Below, one piece after another: positions 10,501 to 17,444 of a stretch of DNA of 32,740 bases (within the stretch, counting starts at the first letter, position 1; the number at the start of each line of letters is the position of its first letter). Source of the DNA: JAAYYY01 sp964602995 (lineage in GTDB: Bacteria > Chloroflexota > Anaerolineae > Promineifilales > Promineifilaceae); the NCBI GenBank assembly GCA_964602995.1, contig CAZRTM010000039.1, positions 1 to 32,740 on the forward strand, given 5' to 3'. A program made the position numbers and the translations under genes. Under the pieces are notes generated by a model, which searched no databases, had not been told where the DNA came from, and saw only the letters and a program-made list of their open reading frames with translations.

Positions 10501-10655
10501 GAAAAGAGGTGCGCGAAATTGCGCGGCAGATCTTCGACGAAATCACTCCACAGCCAGGACCCACGCGCATCAACCAGCACCGCCAACGCGCCCAATCGCT
10601 GGCCCTGGCAACCACCATCGACCTCTTCCTGCAAGCTCAACATCTCCATCCTTGA
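7536..10655 (+). CDS. SARP-family transcriptional regulator with NB-ARC-type ATPase and TPR repeats
   Basis: A 1039-aa cytoplasmic regulator. Residues 1-100 are an OmpR-like winged helix (LTLRLLGTPLIEVDNQPL start); residues about 105-250 are the bacterial transcriptional activation domain typical of SARPs. A STAND/NB-ARC ATPase follows after FVGRK, with Walker A GPGGIGKT (294-301, Lys300) and Walker B LLLLDN (near 370). From about residue 600 to the end there are TPR-like helices rich in Tyr, Glu and Ala (for example YLGEFYGWLDRYEEAVAHL). Such proteins are known to act as ligand- or protein-gated activators in Chloroflexota and Actinobacteria. ATG 7536 is supported by AGGAAG upstream. The gene is divergent from the 65-aa gene and converges with the Imm5-type gene. 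The target genes cannot be read from the sequence; the adjacent secreted giant protein is one candidate. Confidence 0.92.
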   Translation: MPATLTLRLLGTPLIEVDNQPLTNLPSRAAEALLIYLACTGRSHARDVVAEMLWMDRDQQQTLANLRSSLSSLRRKLKPFLHITRQTVAMNKESDYWVDVIAFEERLHDISQHAPEGDRLPPELVEQLEKTLALYRGDFLEGFHLRSGRGFEEWAILQRERLRRLAHQQRSHLVRHYLSTGEYALGLGHAERLLSIDPLHEPAQRTMMLLLARSGQRNAALQQYEKLRALLGRELNVSPAAETVRLYERIRTARGQAAHNLPPQSTPFVGRKQALKRLLDDLAHPDHRLLTILGPGGIGKTRLLLELGRRLVAEQQGRFLHGVRFVPLANLESAELLAVALAEALGVALSGAGDSVEELLDYLREKEMLLLLDNFEHLLEVKTAGSGFKLLDAILQGAPFVKMVVTSRERLLLQEEWVHDLSGLRTPPQEWEASDDAVLVETASSFSALALFLQSARRVARSFQPTPADLRAIAAVCRHLSGLPLGIELAASWMRHFSCEAIREQIEQDLDFLVASARNVPERHRSLRAVFDHSWQLLDEAERAAVAALTLFQNVFSAVAAQEVANASPTLLAALVDKSFLQRSRSAGEYEMHPLLRQYVAEKLAQGSPQESERLHEAHARYFAAFVESRGQLLEGEGQNQAYREIGEVIDDVRAAWSWSLTNGRFDLTDRYLDGLFDFYWTRGWLQEGARRAQHVVEVVAAEAPDERRVLARAQMYLGEFYGWLDRYEEAVAHLQEAIATLEELGGEQAQRSLTFSYSSLGRAYNFWGEYEKGKEAIEACLELAEQAEDAHLLSLALNTLAISVLEMDADYELGWTYLKESLEAARSIGDRYGTARALVNMGTVAQGEARMEEAQRLYEEGLALYREVEYEHGIAAALGYLGGLAYLTGDYERAQPLIQEGYDRNRESGNRRAMAESLRRLGNVARETGAVREARRRYEEALRLTQEIRADQLALAILIDAAALLVRHGAEDVALTVLLFIMEEAEAGKEVREIARQIFDEITPQPGPTRINQHRQRAQSLALATTIDLFLQAQHLHP

Positions 10656-10692
10656 GTTGCCGAGCAGCGGTCAGCTATAGGCCACTCATCGA

Positions 10693-11208
10693 CTAGCAGT
10701 CAAACACCGACCAACAGATGTCGTTTCGCAGCCGCTGATCATCCAGGACAAGGTCGCGGATCGCTTCTGGCAACTGCTGGCGCTGCCACTGGCATTCCCG
10801 GCGCCCGGCGGCCTCGCGCTCTTCCTCTGGCGCGGCTGCCCGCACGGCCTTGATGGCATAGGCCGCAGCGCCCAACTCGTGGGCGGCAACATGGGCCACC
10901 GCCGCCGCCTGGGCTGCCGCGTATGCGGCAAAGCGGGGCGCCCCGGTCAAATCTCTGGCCGCAGCGTTGGCGTGGCCAGCGACGGTACGCGATTGCGTCA
11001 TCGTGACCTCCCCTCGCGCCCAGGCACGAGCCATTGCGATGGCCCGGCGCGGCCGGTCGTCCTCGGGCCGTACTTCCTCGAAAAAGTGCAACACGTGCTC
11101 TGCGCAATCGGCCGCCCAAAGCGCAAGCAGGTGATGATCGGAGTCCTGGAGGGTGCCGCCGCGGCGTACAGTAATGAACCTGGGGTCTCGCTTCTTCGGT
11201 AATATCAT
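10693..11208 (-). CDS. Imm5-type putative immunity protein
   Basis: A 171-aa protein starting at ATG 11208. The opening RFITVRRGGTLQDSDHHLLALWAADCAEHVL, split here only by memory of the family (key parts: RRGGTL, DxDH, LWAADCAEHVLHFFE), followed by RPEDDRPRRAI and an Ala-rich helical core with AAAVAHVAAHELGAAAYA, fits the Imm5-like proteins usually labelled putative immunity protein. The family was proposed as immunity partners of polymorphic toxins, but many members, including this one, have no toxin next door. It converges with the SARP gene (37 bp between stops) and is divergent from the vWA lipoprotein. The family call is fairly safe; an immunity role is only inferred. Confidence 0.75.
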   Translation of the reverse strand: MILPKKRDPRFITVRRGGTLQDSDHHLLALWAADCAEHVLHFFEEVRPEDDRPRRAIAMARAWARGEVTMTQSRTVAGHANAAARDLTGAPRFAAYAAAQAAAVAHVAAHELGAAAYAIKAVRAAAPEEEREAAGRRECQWQRQQLPEAIRDLVLDDQRLRNDICWSVFDC

Positions 11209-11308
11209 TCGTTCCTACGCCTTCCCTTTGCCTGACAATTTATTGGCCTGACTCGTTGATCCACCATCCTACCATCCAATCTCCCAGCCATCCAACCTCT
11301 GACAAACA

Positions 11309-11337
11309 ATGTCATAACTTTGTCAACCTGCTGTCAA
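11309..11337 (+). promoter_or_regulatory. Pho-box-like triple direct repeat
   Basis: Three heptamers ATGTCAT (11309-11315), TTGTCAA (11320-11326) and CTGTCAA (11331-11337) share the core TGTCA with exactly 11-bp spacing. The E. coli Pho box consists of CTGTCAT-like heptamers with 4-bp gaps, the same core and period. A weak -10-like TATGCT lies at 11359-11364. The array is 124 bp upstream of the vWA lipoprotein ATG and in the shared upstream region of the divergent Imm5-type gene. Confidence 0.5.
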
Positions 11338-11461
11338 TCATCCGTCGCTCGTGCTGGCTATGCTGCAAGAAGTAATGTGAGAGCTGGCAGACATGGTCGC
11401 GCTGTCCTGACCGCCTTCCTGTCTCTCATTCGTGCAAGTTGAATAGCCAAAGGAGAAGAAG

Positions 11462-13012
11462 ATGTTACCGACAAAACGTGCCTTAACCTTTCTGTCCATT
11501 ATTGTGCTGTTGCTAATCGCCTGTGGTGGAACTTCCGAGCACGGTGGGCTGTCTGAAGGAGTGGTGGCTGAAAGAGGGCCAGTCGTCATAGAGACAGTGC
11601 CGAGGCCCGGGTTGCCTGCTGGCCAACCGGTGGCGACGGCCGTCTCTACAGCCATTCCACCACCTGATAACTTCTTCCGCGACTATGGCGTGAATCCGTT
11701 TGTGGATACAGCGGTTGATCACCTTTCCACCTTCGCCCTCGACGTGGATACCGGCGCCTATAGCGTGGCCCGCCGTTACATCCAGGATGGCCTGGTGCCC
11801 CCGGCTGAGGCAGTGCGCGTGGAGGAGTTCGTCAACTACTTCGACCAGGGCTACGCTTTGCCGCCGGACACAGCCTTCGCCATCTACGCCGACGGCGCCC
11901 CATCCCCTTTCCATTTTGATGGCAGCTATCTGCTGCGCATTGGCATCCAGGGCTACGCCGTGCCCGAGGAGCAGCGCCAGCCCGCCAATCTGGCCTTCGT
12001 CATCGACGTCTCTGGCTCCATGGCGCGCGAGAACCGGCTGGAGCTGCTCAAAGGGGCCTTACAAATGCTGGTCGATGAGCTGCGCCGGGACGATACCGTT
12101 TCCATCGTTGTCTACGGTAGTTCGGCAAGAGTGGTGTTGGAACCGACCAGCGCCTCTGACCGCAACCAGATCCTAAATGCCATCTACGCCTTGCAACCGG
12201 AAGGCTCCACCAACGCCGAAGCCGGCCTGCGCCTGGGCTACCAGATGGCCAACAGCGCCTTCCGTGCCAGCGGCATCAACCGTGTCATTCTGGCCAGTGA
12301 CGGCGTGGCCAACGTGGGCCTCACTGACCCTGACGGCCTGGCGGCGCAGATCCGCAGCTATGCCGACGGCGGCATTCAGCTAACGACGATCGGCGTGGGA
12401 ATGGGCAACTTCAACGACGTGCTCATGGAGCAGTTGGCGAACCAGGGCGACGGCCACTATGCCTACGTCGATACCCTGGCCGAAGCGCACCGCGTGTTCG
12501 TGGAAGAGCTGACACAGACGTTGCAGGTGATCGCGTTGGATGCCAAGGTGCAGGTGGACTTCAACCCTCAGGTCGTGCGCCAATACCGGCTCATCGGCTA
12601 CGAGAATCGCGCCATAGCCGACCATGATTTCCGCAACGACGCGGTTGATGCCGGCGAGCTTGGCGCAGGCCACACGGCGACGGCGCTCTATGCGGTGCAA
12701 CTTCACGAGGGCGCCAGTGGCCGGCTGGGCACTGTGCAACTGCGCTGGCGCGACCCGCAGACGGGCCAGGTGCAGGAAATCAACGGCAACGTCAATACCT
12801 GGGACCTCAGCCCCTCCTTCGAGGAGAGCGACCCCCACTACCAGATGACGGTCGTCGTGGCTCAGTTTGCCGAACTGCTGCGCAACAGCTACTGGGCCGG
12901 CGATGCAACCTATGCCGACCTTGCTGTCCGCGCCACACGCCTCGTCGCGCAGTTGGGGCATGATGAGGATGTGGTGGAGTTTAGCAGGTTGGTGCGGAGG
13001 GTGGCTGATTAG
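11462..13012 (+). CDS. vWA-domain lipoprotein (YfbK-like)
   Basis: A 516-aa protein with a lipoprotein signal (hydrophobic core ending LLLIAC, lipobox Cys near residue 21), so it should be anchored on the outer face of the membrane. Residues about 75-150 resemble the N-terminal region found before this type of vWA domain (FVDTAVDHLSTFALDVDTGAYSV, key residues TFALDVDTG). The vWA domain holds a complete MIDAS motif DVSGS (FVIDVSGSMAREN) and ASDGVANVG, so divalent-metal binding is likely. The C-terminal part matches the DUF3520-like tail of YfbK-type proteins. ATG 11462 is preceded by AAGGAG at 11449-11454. Its partner is unknown. The stop codon lies inside a GGAGATT-type repeat. The Pho-box-like array upstream suggests phosphate control. 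Confidence 0.9.
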   Translation: MLPTKRALTFLSIIVLLLIACGGTSEHGGLSEGVVAERGPVVIETVPRPGLPAGQPVATAVSTAIPPPDNFFRDYGVNPFVDTAVDHLSTFALDVDTGAYSVARRYIQDGLVPPAEAVRVEEFVNYFDQGYALPPDTAFAIYADGAPSPFHFDGSYLLRIGIQGYAVPEEQRQPANLAFVIDVSGSMARENRLELLKGALQMLVDELRRDDTVSIVVYGSSARVVLEPTSASDRNQILNAIYALQPEGSTNAEAGLRLGYQMANSAFRASGINRVILASDGVANVGLTDPDGLAAQIRSYADGGIQLTTIGVGMGNFNDVLMEQLANQGDGHYAYVDTLAEAHRVFVEELTQTLQVIALDAKVQVDFNPQVVRQYRLIGYENRAIADHDFRNDAVDAGELGAGHTATALYAVQLHEGASGRLGTVQLRWRDPQTGQVQEINGNVNTWDLSPSFEESDPHYQMTVVVAQFAELLRNSYWAGDATYADLAVRATRLVAQLGHDEDVVEFSRLVRRVAD

Positions 13013-13040
13013 AGATTGGAGACTGGAGATTGGAGACCAA
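13006..13040 (+). repeat. GGAGATT-type purine-rich repeat at the end of the vWA gene
   Basis: Starting at the stop codon of the vWA gene the strand reads TGATTAGAGATTGGAG and continues as short GGAGA(T/C)TGGAGA units. The same kind of sequence occurs at 20448-20480 and, on the other strand, at 20650-20672. This is a dispersed intergenic repeat, not coding. The following stretch to 13140 (CGCGGATGAACGCAGAT) is also typical repetitive filler. Confidence 0.6.
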
Positions 13041-13169
13041 GCTTTTGCCGCAGATGCCCCGGCGCGGGGAACGCGGATGAACGCAGATAGGTTGATTTGT
13101 TGGTTGGTTTGTAGTGGGTGCTTTAGCGCCTGAAGTTGATTGGTAATCGAGGTGGGGAGTGATACAGTT

Positions 13170-13220
13170 AGTCGTAGCCGAGGTTTCCTTGAGCGAATTT
13201 TGGAAAGTTCGGCTACGACT
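13170..13220. repeat. 51-bp inverted-repeat element (12-bp perfect arms)
   Basis: AGTCGTAGCCGA (13170-13181) and its exact reverse complement TCGGCTACGACT (13209-13220) flank a 27-bp centre that itself contains TTTCC and GGAAA. It would fold as a long hairpin in RNA. No T-run follows, so it is not a classic terminator; it looks like a small palindromic or MITE-like intergenic element. Confidence 0.6.
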
Positions 13221-13285
13221 TTCTGTGGCCGGTGGTTGGGCGCTGGCCAGATTCGTGTCATTCGGTGTGACAAGGAGGAGACCCC

Positions 13286-13431
13286 ATGAAAGTGCGTTGC
13301 CAATGGGCAGGGACAGACCCGCTGTATGTGGCTTATCATGATGAGGAGTGGGGCGTTCCGGTGCATGATGACCGCAAGCTGTTTGAGATGCTGATTCTGG
13401 AGGGGGCGCAGGCGGGGTTGAGCTGGAGTAC
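13286..13431 (+). CDS. tag: DNA-3-methyladenine glycosylase I (partial, cut by assembly gap)
   Basis: The first 48 codons survive. They contain the typical Tag start RCQWAGTDPLYVAYHDEEWG, then VPVHDDRKLFEMLILEG and AQAGLSWS, leading into the N run. Tag removes 3-methyladenine from alkylated DNA in base excision repair; the family is about 190 residues. ATG 13286 has AAGGAGG at 13272-13278. If the gap really were 100 bp the gene would be too short, and the sequence after the gap gives no Tag-like C-terminus in any frame, so the gap is likely larger than drawn. I see no sign that the gene itself is broken. Confidence 0.9.
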
Positions 13432-13531
13432 NNNNNNNNNNNNNNNNNNNNNNNNNNNNNNNNNNNNNNNNNNNNNNNNNNNNNNNNNNNNNNNNNNNNN
13501 NNNNNNNNNNNNNNNNNNNNNNNNNNNNNNN
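13432..13531. other. Assembly gap (100 N) inside tag
   Basis: Exactly 100 unknown bases, the usual placeholder for an unsized scaffold gap. The rest of tag is hidden here. Confidence 0.99.
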
Positions 13532-13572
13532 GAGCTTACCGTAAGAGGTAGATAACTACCCAGCCTCCCTCA

Positions 13573-13600
13573 TTGCCATCCCCTCCTCCTCTGCTACAAT
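13573..13600 (+). promoter_or_regulatory. Promoter of the SCO-PCu(A)C operon
   Basis: TTGCCA (13573-13578), 16-bp spacer, TACAAT (13595-13600), with TG one base before the -10 (TGCTACAAT). The same TGCTACAAT occurs before the UvrD-type helicase gene. Expected start about 13607, some 40 bp before the ATG. Confidence 0.65.
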
Positions 13601-13646
13601 CAGGGACAGAATCTGATTGTGAAACATAGCACGAAACCATTTGCTG

Positions 13647-14255
13647 ATGAAACGGTATGTACTTCCCCTACTGGCGATAGTTGGCCTTGTTCTGATAGTC
13701 GTCTCTGGCCTGGTTCTCTTTACCGACGTTTTTGGAGGTAGAGGGCCCGAGCTGAACGGCACCCTGTATAACGAACCGCGCGACACACCAGAGTTCACGC
13801 TGACGTCGGCGTCTGGCGAGCCGGTGTCCCTGAGCGACTACCGGGGCCAGATTGTGCTTATTTACTTTGGCTATACCTTCTGCCCCGATGCCTGCCCGGC
13901 GACGATGGCTGACCTGGCGCGGGCCAGGAAACAGGCGGGTGTGGATGACGAGGTGCAGGTGCTGATGATCAGCGTTGATCCGCAACGGGATACGCCGCAG
14001 ACGGTGCAGAAGTACGTGGAAAACTTTGACCCCTCCTTCGTCGGCTTAACCGGGGAGGAAGCGCAAATTGCTGCGGCGGCTGAAGGTTTCGGTGTCTTTT
14101 TCGAGAAGCAGGAAGGAAGCGCGGAGACCGGCTATCTGGTGGACCATACGGCGCGGGTTTTTCTGATTAACCAGGAAGGAGAGTTGATGCTGACCTACGC
14201 TTTCGACACACCGCCGGACCAGATCGCTTCTGATTTGAAGGCATTGGCAGGTTAA
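13647..14255 (+). CDS. SCO1/SenC family copper chaperone
   Basis: A 202-aa protein with a single N-terminal membrane anchor (about residues 4-26) and a thioredoxin-fold domain outside the membrane. The copper ligands are all present: CPDAC (Cys79, Cys83) and His167 in LVDHTARVFLI. SCO proteins deliver copper to the CuA site of cytochrome c oxidase; no oxidase gene is in this window. I start at ATG 13647 rather than at the in-frame TTG 13641 because the basic MKR start precedes the membrane segment. The PCu(A)C gene follows after 4 bp, so the two form a copper-delivery operon driven by the promoter at 13573-13600. Confidence 0.92.
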   Translation: MKRYVLPLLAIVGLVLIVVSGLVLFTDVFGGRGPELNGTLYNEPRDTPEFTLTSASGEPVSLSDYRGQIVLIYFGYTFCPDACPATMADLARARKQAGVDDEVQVLMISVDPQRDTPQTVQKYVENFDPSFVGLTGEEAQIAAAAEGFGVFFEKQEGSAETGYLVDHTARVFLINQEGELMLTYAFDTPPDQIASDLKALAG

Positions 14256-14259
14256 CCAG

Positions 14260-14730
14260 ATGATGCCGATGTTGATGCCGATGACCATGACTCGTTTTAT
14301 GCGCTCAATAACTTTGCTCTTTCTCCTGGCCCTGGTTGCCTGTGGCGGCGGCGCGGGTGAGCTGCAGGTCAGCGATGTCTGGGTGCGTCCGGTTAGCGAG
14401 GGCATGCAGAACACCGCCTTCTACATGAAGATAGAGAACCAGACGGGTGAAGAAGAGGCTCTGCTGGAGGTGCAATCGGATGCCTGTCGTGTCACCGAAC
14501 TACACGAGAGCCATCTGGCAGAAGGAGATGTGATGCACATGGAGCCTGTACCCGGTGGGCGCATCGTTATTGCGCCGAGTGAAACATTGGCGCTGGATCC
14601 GGGTGGGTTACACGTGATGTGCATCGATGCTGCGCCGCTGCAGGTTGGTGAAGAGGTGTCCCTGACGCTGGTCTTCGATCGCGCCGGTGAGCTTCCTGTC
14701 ACGGCTGTGGTGGCCGATGCAGCGCCCTGA
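14260..14730 (+). CDS. PCu(A)C family copper chaperone lipoprotein
   Basis: Up to 156 aa. A lipoprotein signal (FMRSITLLFLLALVAC) places it on the outer face of the membrane. The Met/His copper site of the family is visible: HESH, MHMEP and, after GG-x-IVIAPSETLALDPGG, the LHVM motif. In known systems PCu(A)C hands Cu(I) to the CuA site together with SCO, which is the gene just upstream. The start is uncertain: ATGs at 14260, 14263, 14287 and 14299 are all in frame, and the Met-rich lead MMPMLMPMTM before the signal is probably not translated or not functional; 14287 gives a more normal signal peptide. Confidence 0.88.
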   Translation: MMPMLMPMTMTRFMRSITLLFLLALVACGGGAGELQVSDVWVRPVSEGMQNTAFYMKIENQTGEEEALLEVQSDACRVTELHESHLAEGDVMHMEPVPGGRIVIAPSETLALDPGGLHVMCIDAAPLQVGEEVSLTLVFDRAGELPVTAVVADAAP

Positions 14731-14747
14731 TCGCCAGCGCTATTTCC

Positions 14748-15104
14748 TCACTCCCGTTCCTTATCGTCATTTTGCAGCTTAACGTTCTTGCGGTGCCGTT
14801 CACGGTCGCGCTCTGTTTTCTTGCGCAGATTGCGTTCGACGGCAGCGGTGAGGTCCACGCCGGTCTGGTTGGCCAGACAGACGAGGACAAAGAGCACGTC
14901 GGCAAACTCATCGGCCAGATCGGGCACTTCTGCCCCTTCCTTAAAGCTCTGCTCCCCATAGAGGCGCGCCATCAGGCGCGCCACTTCGCCCACCTCTTCC
15001 ATCAACACGGCCGTGTTGGTCAGCTCCGAGTAATAACGCACACCGATGGTGTGAATCCATTCGTCTACGATTTCCTGGTAGCGGCGTAATGTCAACTCGT
15101 TCAT
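14748..15104 (-). CDS. MazG-like nucleotide pyrophosphohydrolase
   Basis: A 118-aa all-helical protein. The metal-binding pattern of the MazG/RS21-C6 group is present: EEVGEVARL in the first helix, and DLADEFADVLFVLVCLANQ with the EF-ADV acidic residues in the second. Members hydrolyse NTPs or modified dNTPs to NMP and pyrophosphate, which cleans the nucleotide pool. The C-terminus is very charged (RKKTERDRERHRKN). ATG 15104 has GGAG five bases upstream. It follows mgtC on the same strand after 64 bp, and its stop is 17 bp from the convergent PCu(A)C gene. Confidence 0.85.
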   Translation of the reverse strand: MNELTLRRYQEIVDEWIHTIGVRYYSELTNTAVLMEEVGEVARLMARLYGEQSFKEGAEVPDLADEFADVLFVLVCLANQTGVDLTAAVERNLRKKTERDRERHRKNVKLQNDDKERE

Positions 15105-15168
15105 ATGACTCCAAAACGAGGGTTATGATTTTGTATGACTTTGGATAAGAACGAGCTCACCACCGGCG

Positions 15169-15672
15169 CTAATCATCATCTTCATCCTCATCCTCGTGCT
15201 TGTGGACGCGTCCTTCATGGCCAACTATCTTGCTCACCGGTAGCAATAGCTGCAATACCGCCGCTGTGAGCAGGGTAGTGAAGGTGGCCAGGAAGTAGAC
15301 GCCGACGCCGACGGCCATGCCAATAGCCGCCACCAGCCAGATCGTTGCCGCCGTCGTCATACCCTTGGTCTTATTACGTGTTTGGAGCAAGGCGCCCGCC
15401 CCCAGGAAGCCAACGCCGCTGACAATCTGTGCTGCAACGCGTGCTGAATCTCGTGCGCTGGAATCAGCAAGAGGAAAGCCGTGAATGGAGAGAATCGTAA
15501 AGAGGCACGAGCCGATGGAGATCAAAATATTCGTGCGAAAGCCGGCCGGCCGGCCCCGCCACTCTCGTTCAATACCGATGATGCCACCCAGAACGGCAGC
15601 CAGTGCAATTTGCGCGGCCATTCGCCATTCGAGTGTCTGTAGCGTAATTACCCAGTCTGGTAGCTGGTCCAT
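15169..15672 (-). CDS. MgtC/SapB family membrane protein
   Basis: A 167-aa inner membrane protein with about four to five hydrophobic helices. The family signature is clear: GGIIGIEREWRGRPAGFRTN, IGSCLF, VSGVGFLGAGAL and KGMTTAATIWLVAAIG. MgtC proteins affect Mg2+ starvation survival and the F1Fo ATPase; the exact role here is not known. The C-terminal tail HEGRVHKHEDEDEDDD is rich in His and acidic residues and could bind metal. ATG 15672 is preceded by AGGAG about 11 bases upstream. It is likely the first gene of a two-gene unit with the MazG-like gene. Confidence 0.9.
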   Translation of the reverse strand: MDQLPDWVITLQTLEWRMAAQIALAAVLGGIIGIEREWRGRPAGFRTNILISIGSCLFTILSIHGFPLADSSARDSARVAAQIVSGVGFLGAGALLQTRNKTKGMTTAATIWLVAAIGMAVGVGVYFLATFTTLLTAAVLQLLLPVSKIVGHEGRVHKHEDEDEDDD

Positions 15673-16017
15673 AGACTATACTTCTCCTGATAAAGGAAAT
15701 CGTTAACAGGCCACAGGGGAATGAGAGAGCAGTCCTTGCCTGATACGATGACCTGGTGTGGTAGCGGAAATAGAGGTCTCTGTTCTATGCCACTGCCCCG
15801 CGGCAGGTTTAACCCCTTATTGTAACGTTGCTGTCTTCACATAACCAATAGCTGTGAATAACCAACCGTAAATAACTAAACATACGCCAAACGTACGCCC
15901 AATTGTGGTAACTGGTACTTTACAATTCGTGTCTGAATAGTATCCTTTTCTATAGCCAGGGCATGTGCTTTCTGCACGACAATGTGCGAAAAGTAGAAGT
16001 GAACCGGTGGAGGCGCC
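15673..16017. other. Divergent intergenic region between mgtC and the Asp-rich secreted gene
   Basis: 345 bp without a gene. It holds a small hairpin CTGCC-CCGC-GGCAG (15793-15806), three ATAACYAA words (15841, 15858, 15872), and a TACGCC pair 11 bp apart (15883 and 15894). A possible -10 TACAAT (15921-15926) faces the plus-strand gene without a good -35. I compared the mgtC leader with the Mg2+ M-box from memory and saw no convincing match. Confidence 0.5.
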
Positions 16018-17370
16018 ATGCTACGACTTACCTATCGAGCCCTATTCCTACTCTTACTCGGCCTCACCCTGATTGTTACTACCATTTTTGGGAAGCCAGC
16101 ACGCGGGAGCAATTTGCCTGGCGCTGATGTGACCTGCGAGGATGGTTACGCGTTATGGGCTGACGCTGATGTCAACAATGATGACGACGGTGACGATGAT
16201 GACGATGGGGATGGAGGCGGGGATGGCGACGATGACCAGATCCGTGGTTTGCGATGGATCGGCGTGGCTAACACCGTCGCGGGAAAGGCTCACTCCAACG
16301 ATGACATTTTATTCTACGGCTCGTACAACAGGGTCAATGGTTCTCTCGCATTTGTGGATAGGTTCTACAATTTTGGATTGTTGAATAGCTTTCCTTACCC
16401 AGACGAGGTAGGAAGGGATAGTGCTCCTGTCTCTTATGACCTGGATGACTACCGGCCTGGCGGGCGCATGGCAGCGGCGGCCGAAGCAGCCGGCCGCTAT
16501 CATTTCATCAACGGCCGGCTTGAAATGAGGAGCAGTGGCGCCGTGTTAGATGGCCTCTACTATGTAACGGACAAGGTCGAAATCGCAGCAAACTACCTCA
16601 GCGGCAACGTGACGATCGTTTCTGAGGAGCGAATCGAAGTCTGGGGTCGCGCCCATGAGCTGGAGGCTTACAGCGGCGGTCTTCTGTTCTACGCGGCGGA
16701 TCGAGGTAGTCAGAGTGTGGAGCTGAATGGCGATGATAGCCGCTACAACGGCGTCATCTTCTCCGAGGGCGATATTGATCTCGATGGCTCCGATACCACC
16801 TACAGTGGCGCTGTGGTGGGCGATAGGGTGGATATTGTGGGCGACTCGCTCACAGTAAACTTTGAAGCTACCTACTGCCCCACCGGCCCTGCCCCTACCG
16901 GCACGCCCCCTCCGATGCCCTCGCCGCCGGTAACGCCGAGTGCTACAGCGACATCTGACAGCCCGCCGGCGGCCCTTTTTGACTATTATTTGGCCTTCAC
17001 TTCCCTTGGTCTGGGCCAGGGACCGGGCGAGCCAAACGATCGTTGTGATCAGGCGTTCGGTCTTGTTACGGGAGTGCCATACTTCTTCCTACCGGAAGAT
17101 GCGCAGGATTGGTATCACTTCTTCCTGTCCGAGCCGACCGATCTCAGGGTGTTGCTCACAGGATTTGTGCCCCAGGACGGTCAGGCGGCGCTTTACTATG
17201 GTCCGGCCTGCGGCTCGCTCACATTTGTGCGCAATAACGGTGACATAGGGCCGGACAAGAGCATGAACCTGGGCCAGCAACCGGCCGGCCACTACTTTCT
17301 GTTTGTCAGTAATGATGGCCAGATGAATTCGGATATCTCTTACCGTCTGTTGATTGAGGCTACACCCTGA
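16018..17370 (+). CDS. Secreted protein with Asp-rich segment, beta-helix-like domain and C-terminal PPC-like domain
   Basis: A 450-aa exported protein. Residues 1-30 are a signal peptide. Residues about 52-75 are almost only Asp and Gly (D/G runs, possible calcium binding). Residues about 80-285 show repeated short strands with turn residues (LSGNVTIVSEERIEVWG, IFSEGDIDLDGSDTTYSGAV), resembling beta-helical surface domains such as DUF7305; this match is from memory and moderate. A Pro/Thr linker (about 288-320) leads to a C-terminal domain (about 335-450) with PGEPNDRCDQA and AGHYFLFVSNDG, like bacterial pre-peptidase C-terminal domains. No catalytic motif is seen, so a structural surface role is likely. 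ATG 16018 has GGTGGAGG upstream. Confidence 0.75.
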   Translation: MLRLTYRALFLLLLGLTLIVTTIFGKPARGSNLPGADVTCEDGYALWADADVNNDDDGDDDDDGDGGGDGDDDQIRGLRWIGVANTVAGKAHSNDDILFYGSYNRVNGSLAFVDRFYNFGLLNSFPYPDEVGRDSAPVSYDLDDYRPGGRMAAAAEAAGRYHFINGRLEMRSSGAVLDGLYYVTDKVEIAANYLSGNVTIVSEERIEVWGRAHELEAYSGGLLFYAADRGSQSVELNGDDSRYNGVIFSEGDIDLDGSDTTYSGAVVGDRVDIVGDSLTVNFEATYCPTGPAPTGTPPPMPSPPVTPSATATSDSPPAALFDYYLAFTSLGLGQGPGEPNDRCDQAFGLVTGVPYFFLPEDAQDWYHFFLSEPTDLRVLLTGFVPQDGQAALYYGPACGSLTFVRNNGDIGPDKSMNLGQQPAGHYFLFVSNDGQMNSDISYRLLIEATP

Positions 17371-17409
17371 GGCAAGATCTTACTTCAATGCCCATTCTTC
17401 CCAATTTAG

Positions 17410-17438
17410 TTGACGCCTGTCTAGAATGGTGATATATT
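17410..17438 (+). promoter_or_regulatory. Sigma70-type promoter of the ~60-nt RNA (copy 1)
   Basis: TTGACG (17410-17415), 17-bp spacer, TATATT (17433-17438). Four bases later the conserved GTGGCTCC block begins. The predicted start is G17445. The equivalent promoter of copy 2 has the same spacer length and the same 4-base distance. Confidence 0.75.
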
Positions 17439-17444
17439 ATCCGT

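Noticed and set aside
10693..13012. A toxin-immunity pair made of the Imm5-type protein and a neighbour
   Set aside because: No toxin domain or secretion marker is visible in adjacent genes; the vWA lipoprotein is divergent and of another kind.
12380..13366. A 328-codon open frame on the minus strand
   Set aside because: Antisense to the well-supported vWA gene; its N-terminal part runs through intergenic repeats (TNQ/ISNLQS-like low-complexity translation) into tag.
13532..13560. C-terminal end of tag right after the gap
   Set aside because: None of the three plus frames gives a Tag-like C-terminus before stops; the end of tag is more likely inside the unsized gap.
15673..15840. A Mg2+ riboswitch (M-box) in the mgtC leader
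   Set aside because: The conserved M-box blocks could not be matched by eye; only a small 5-bp hairpin was found.
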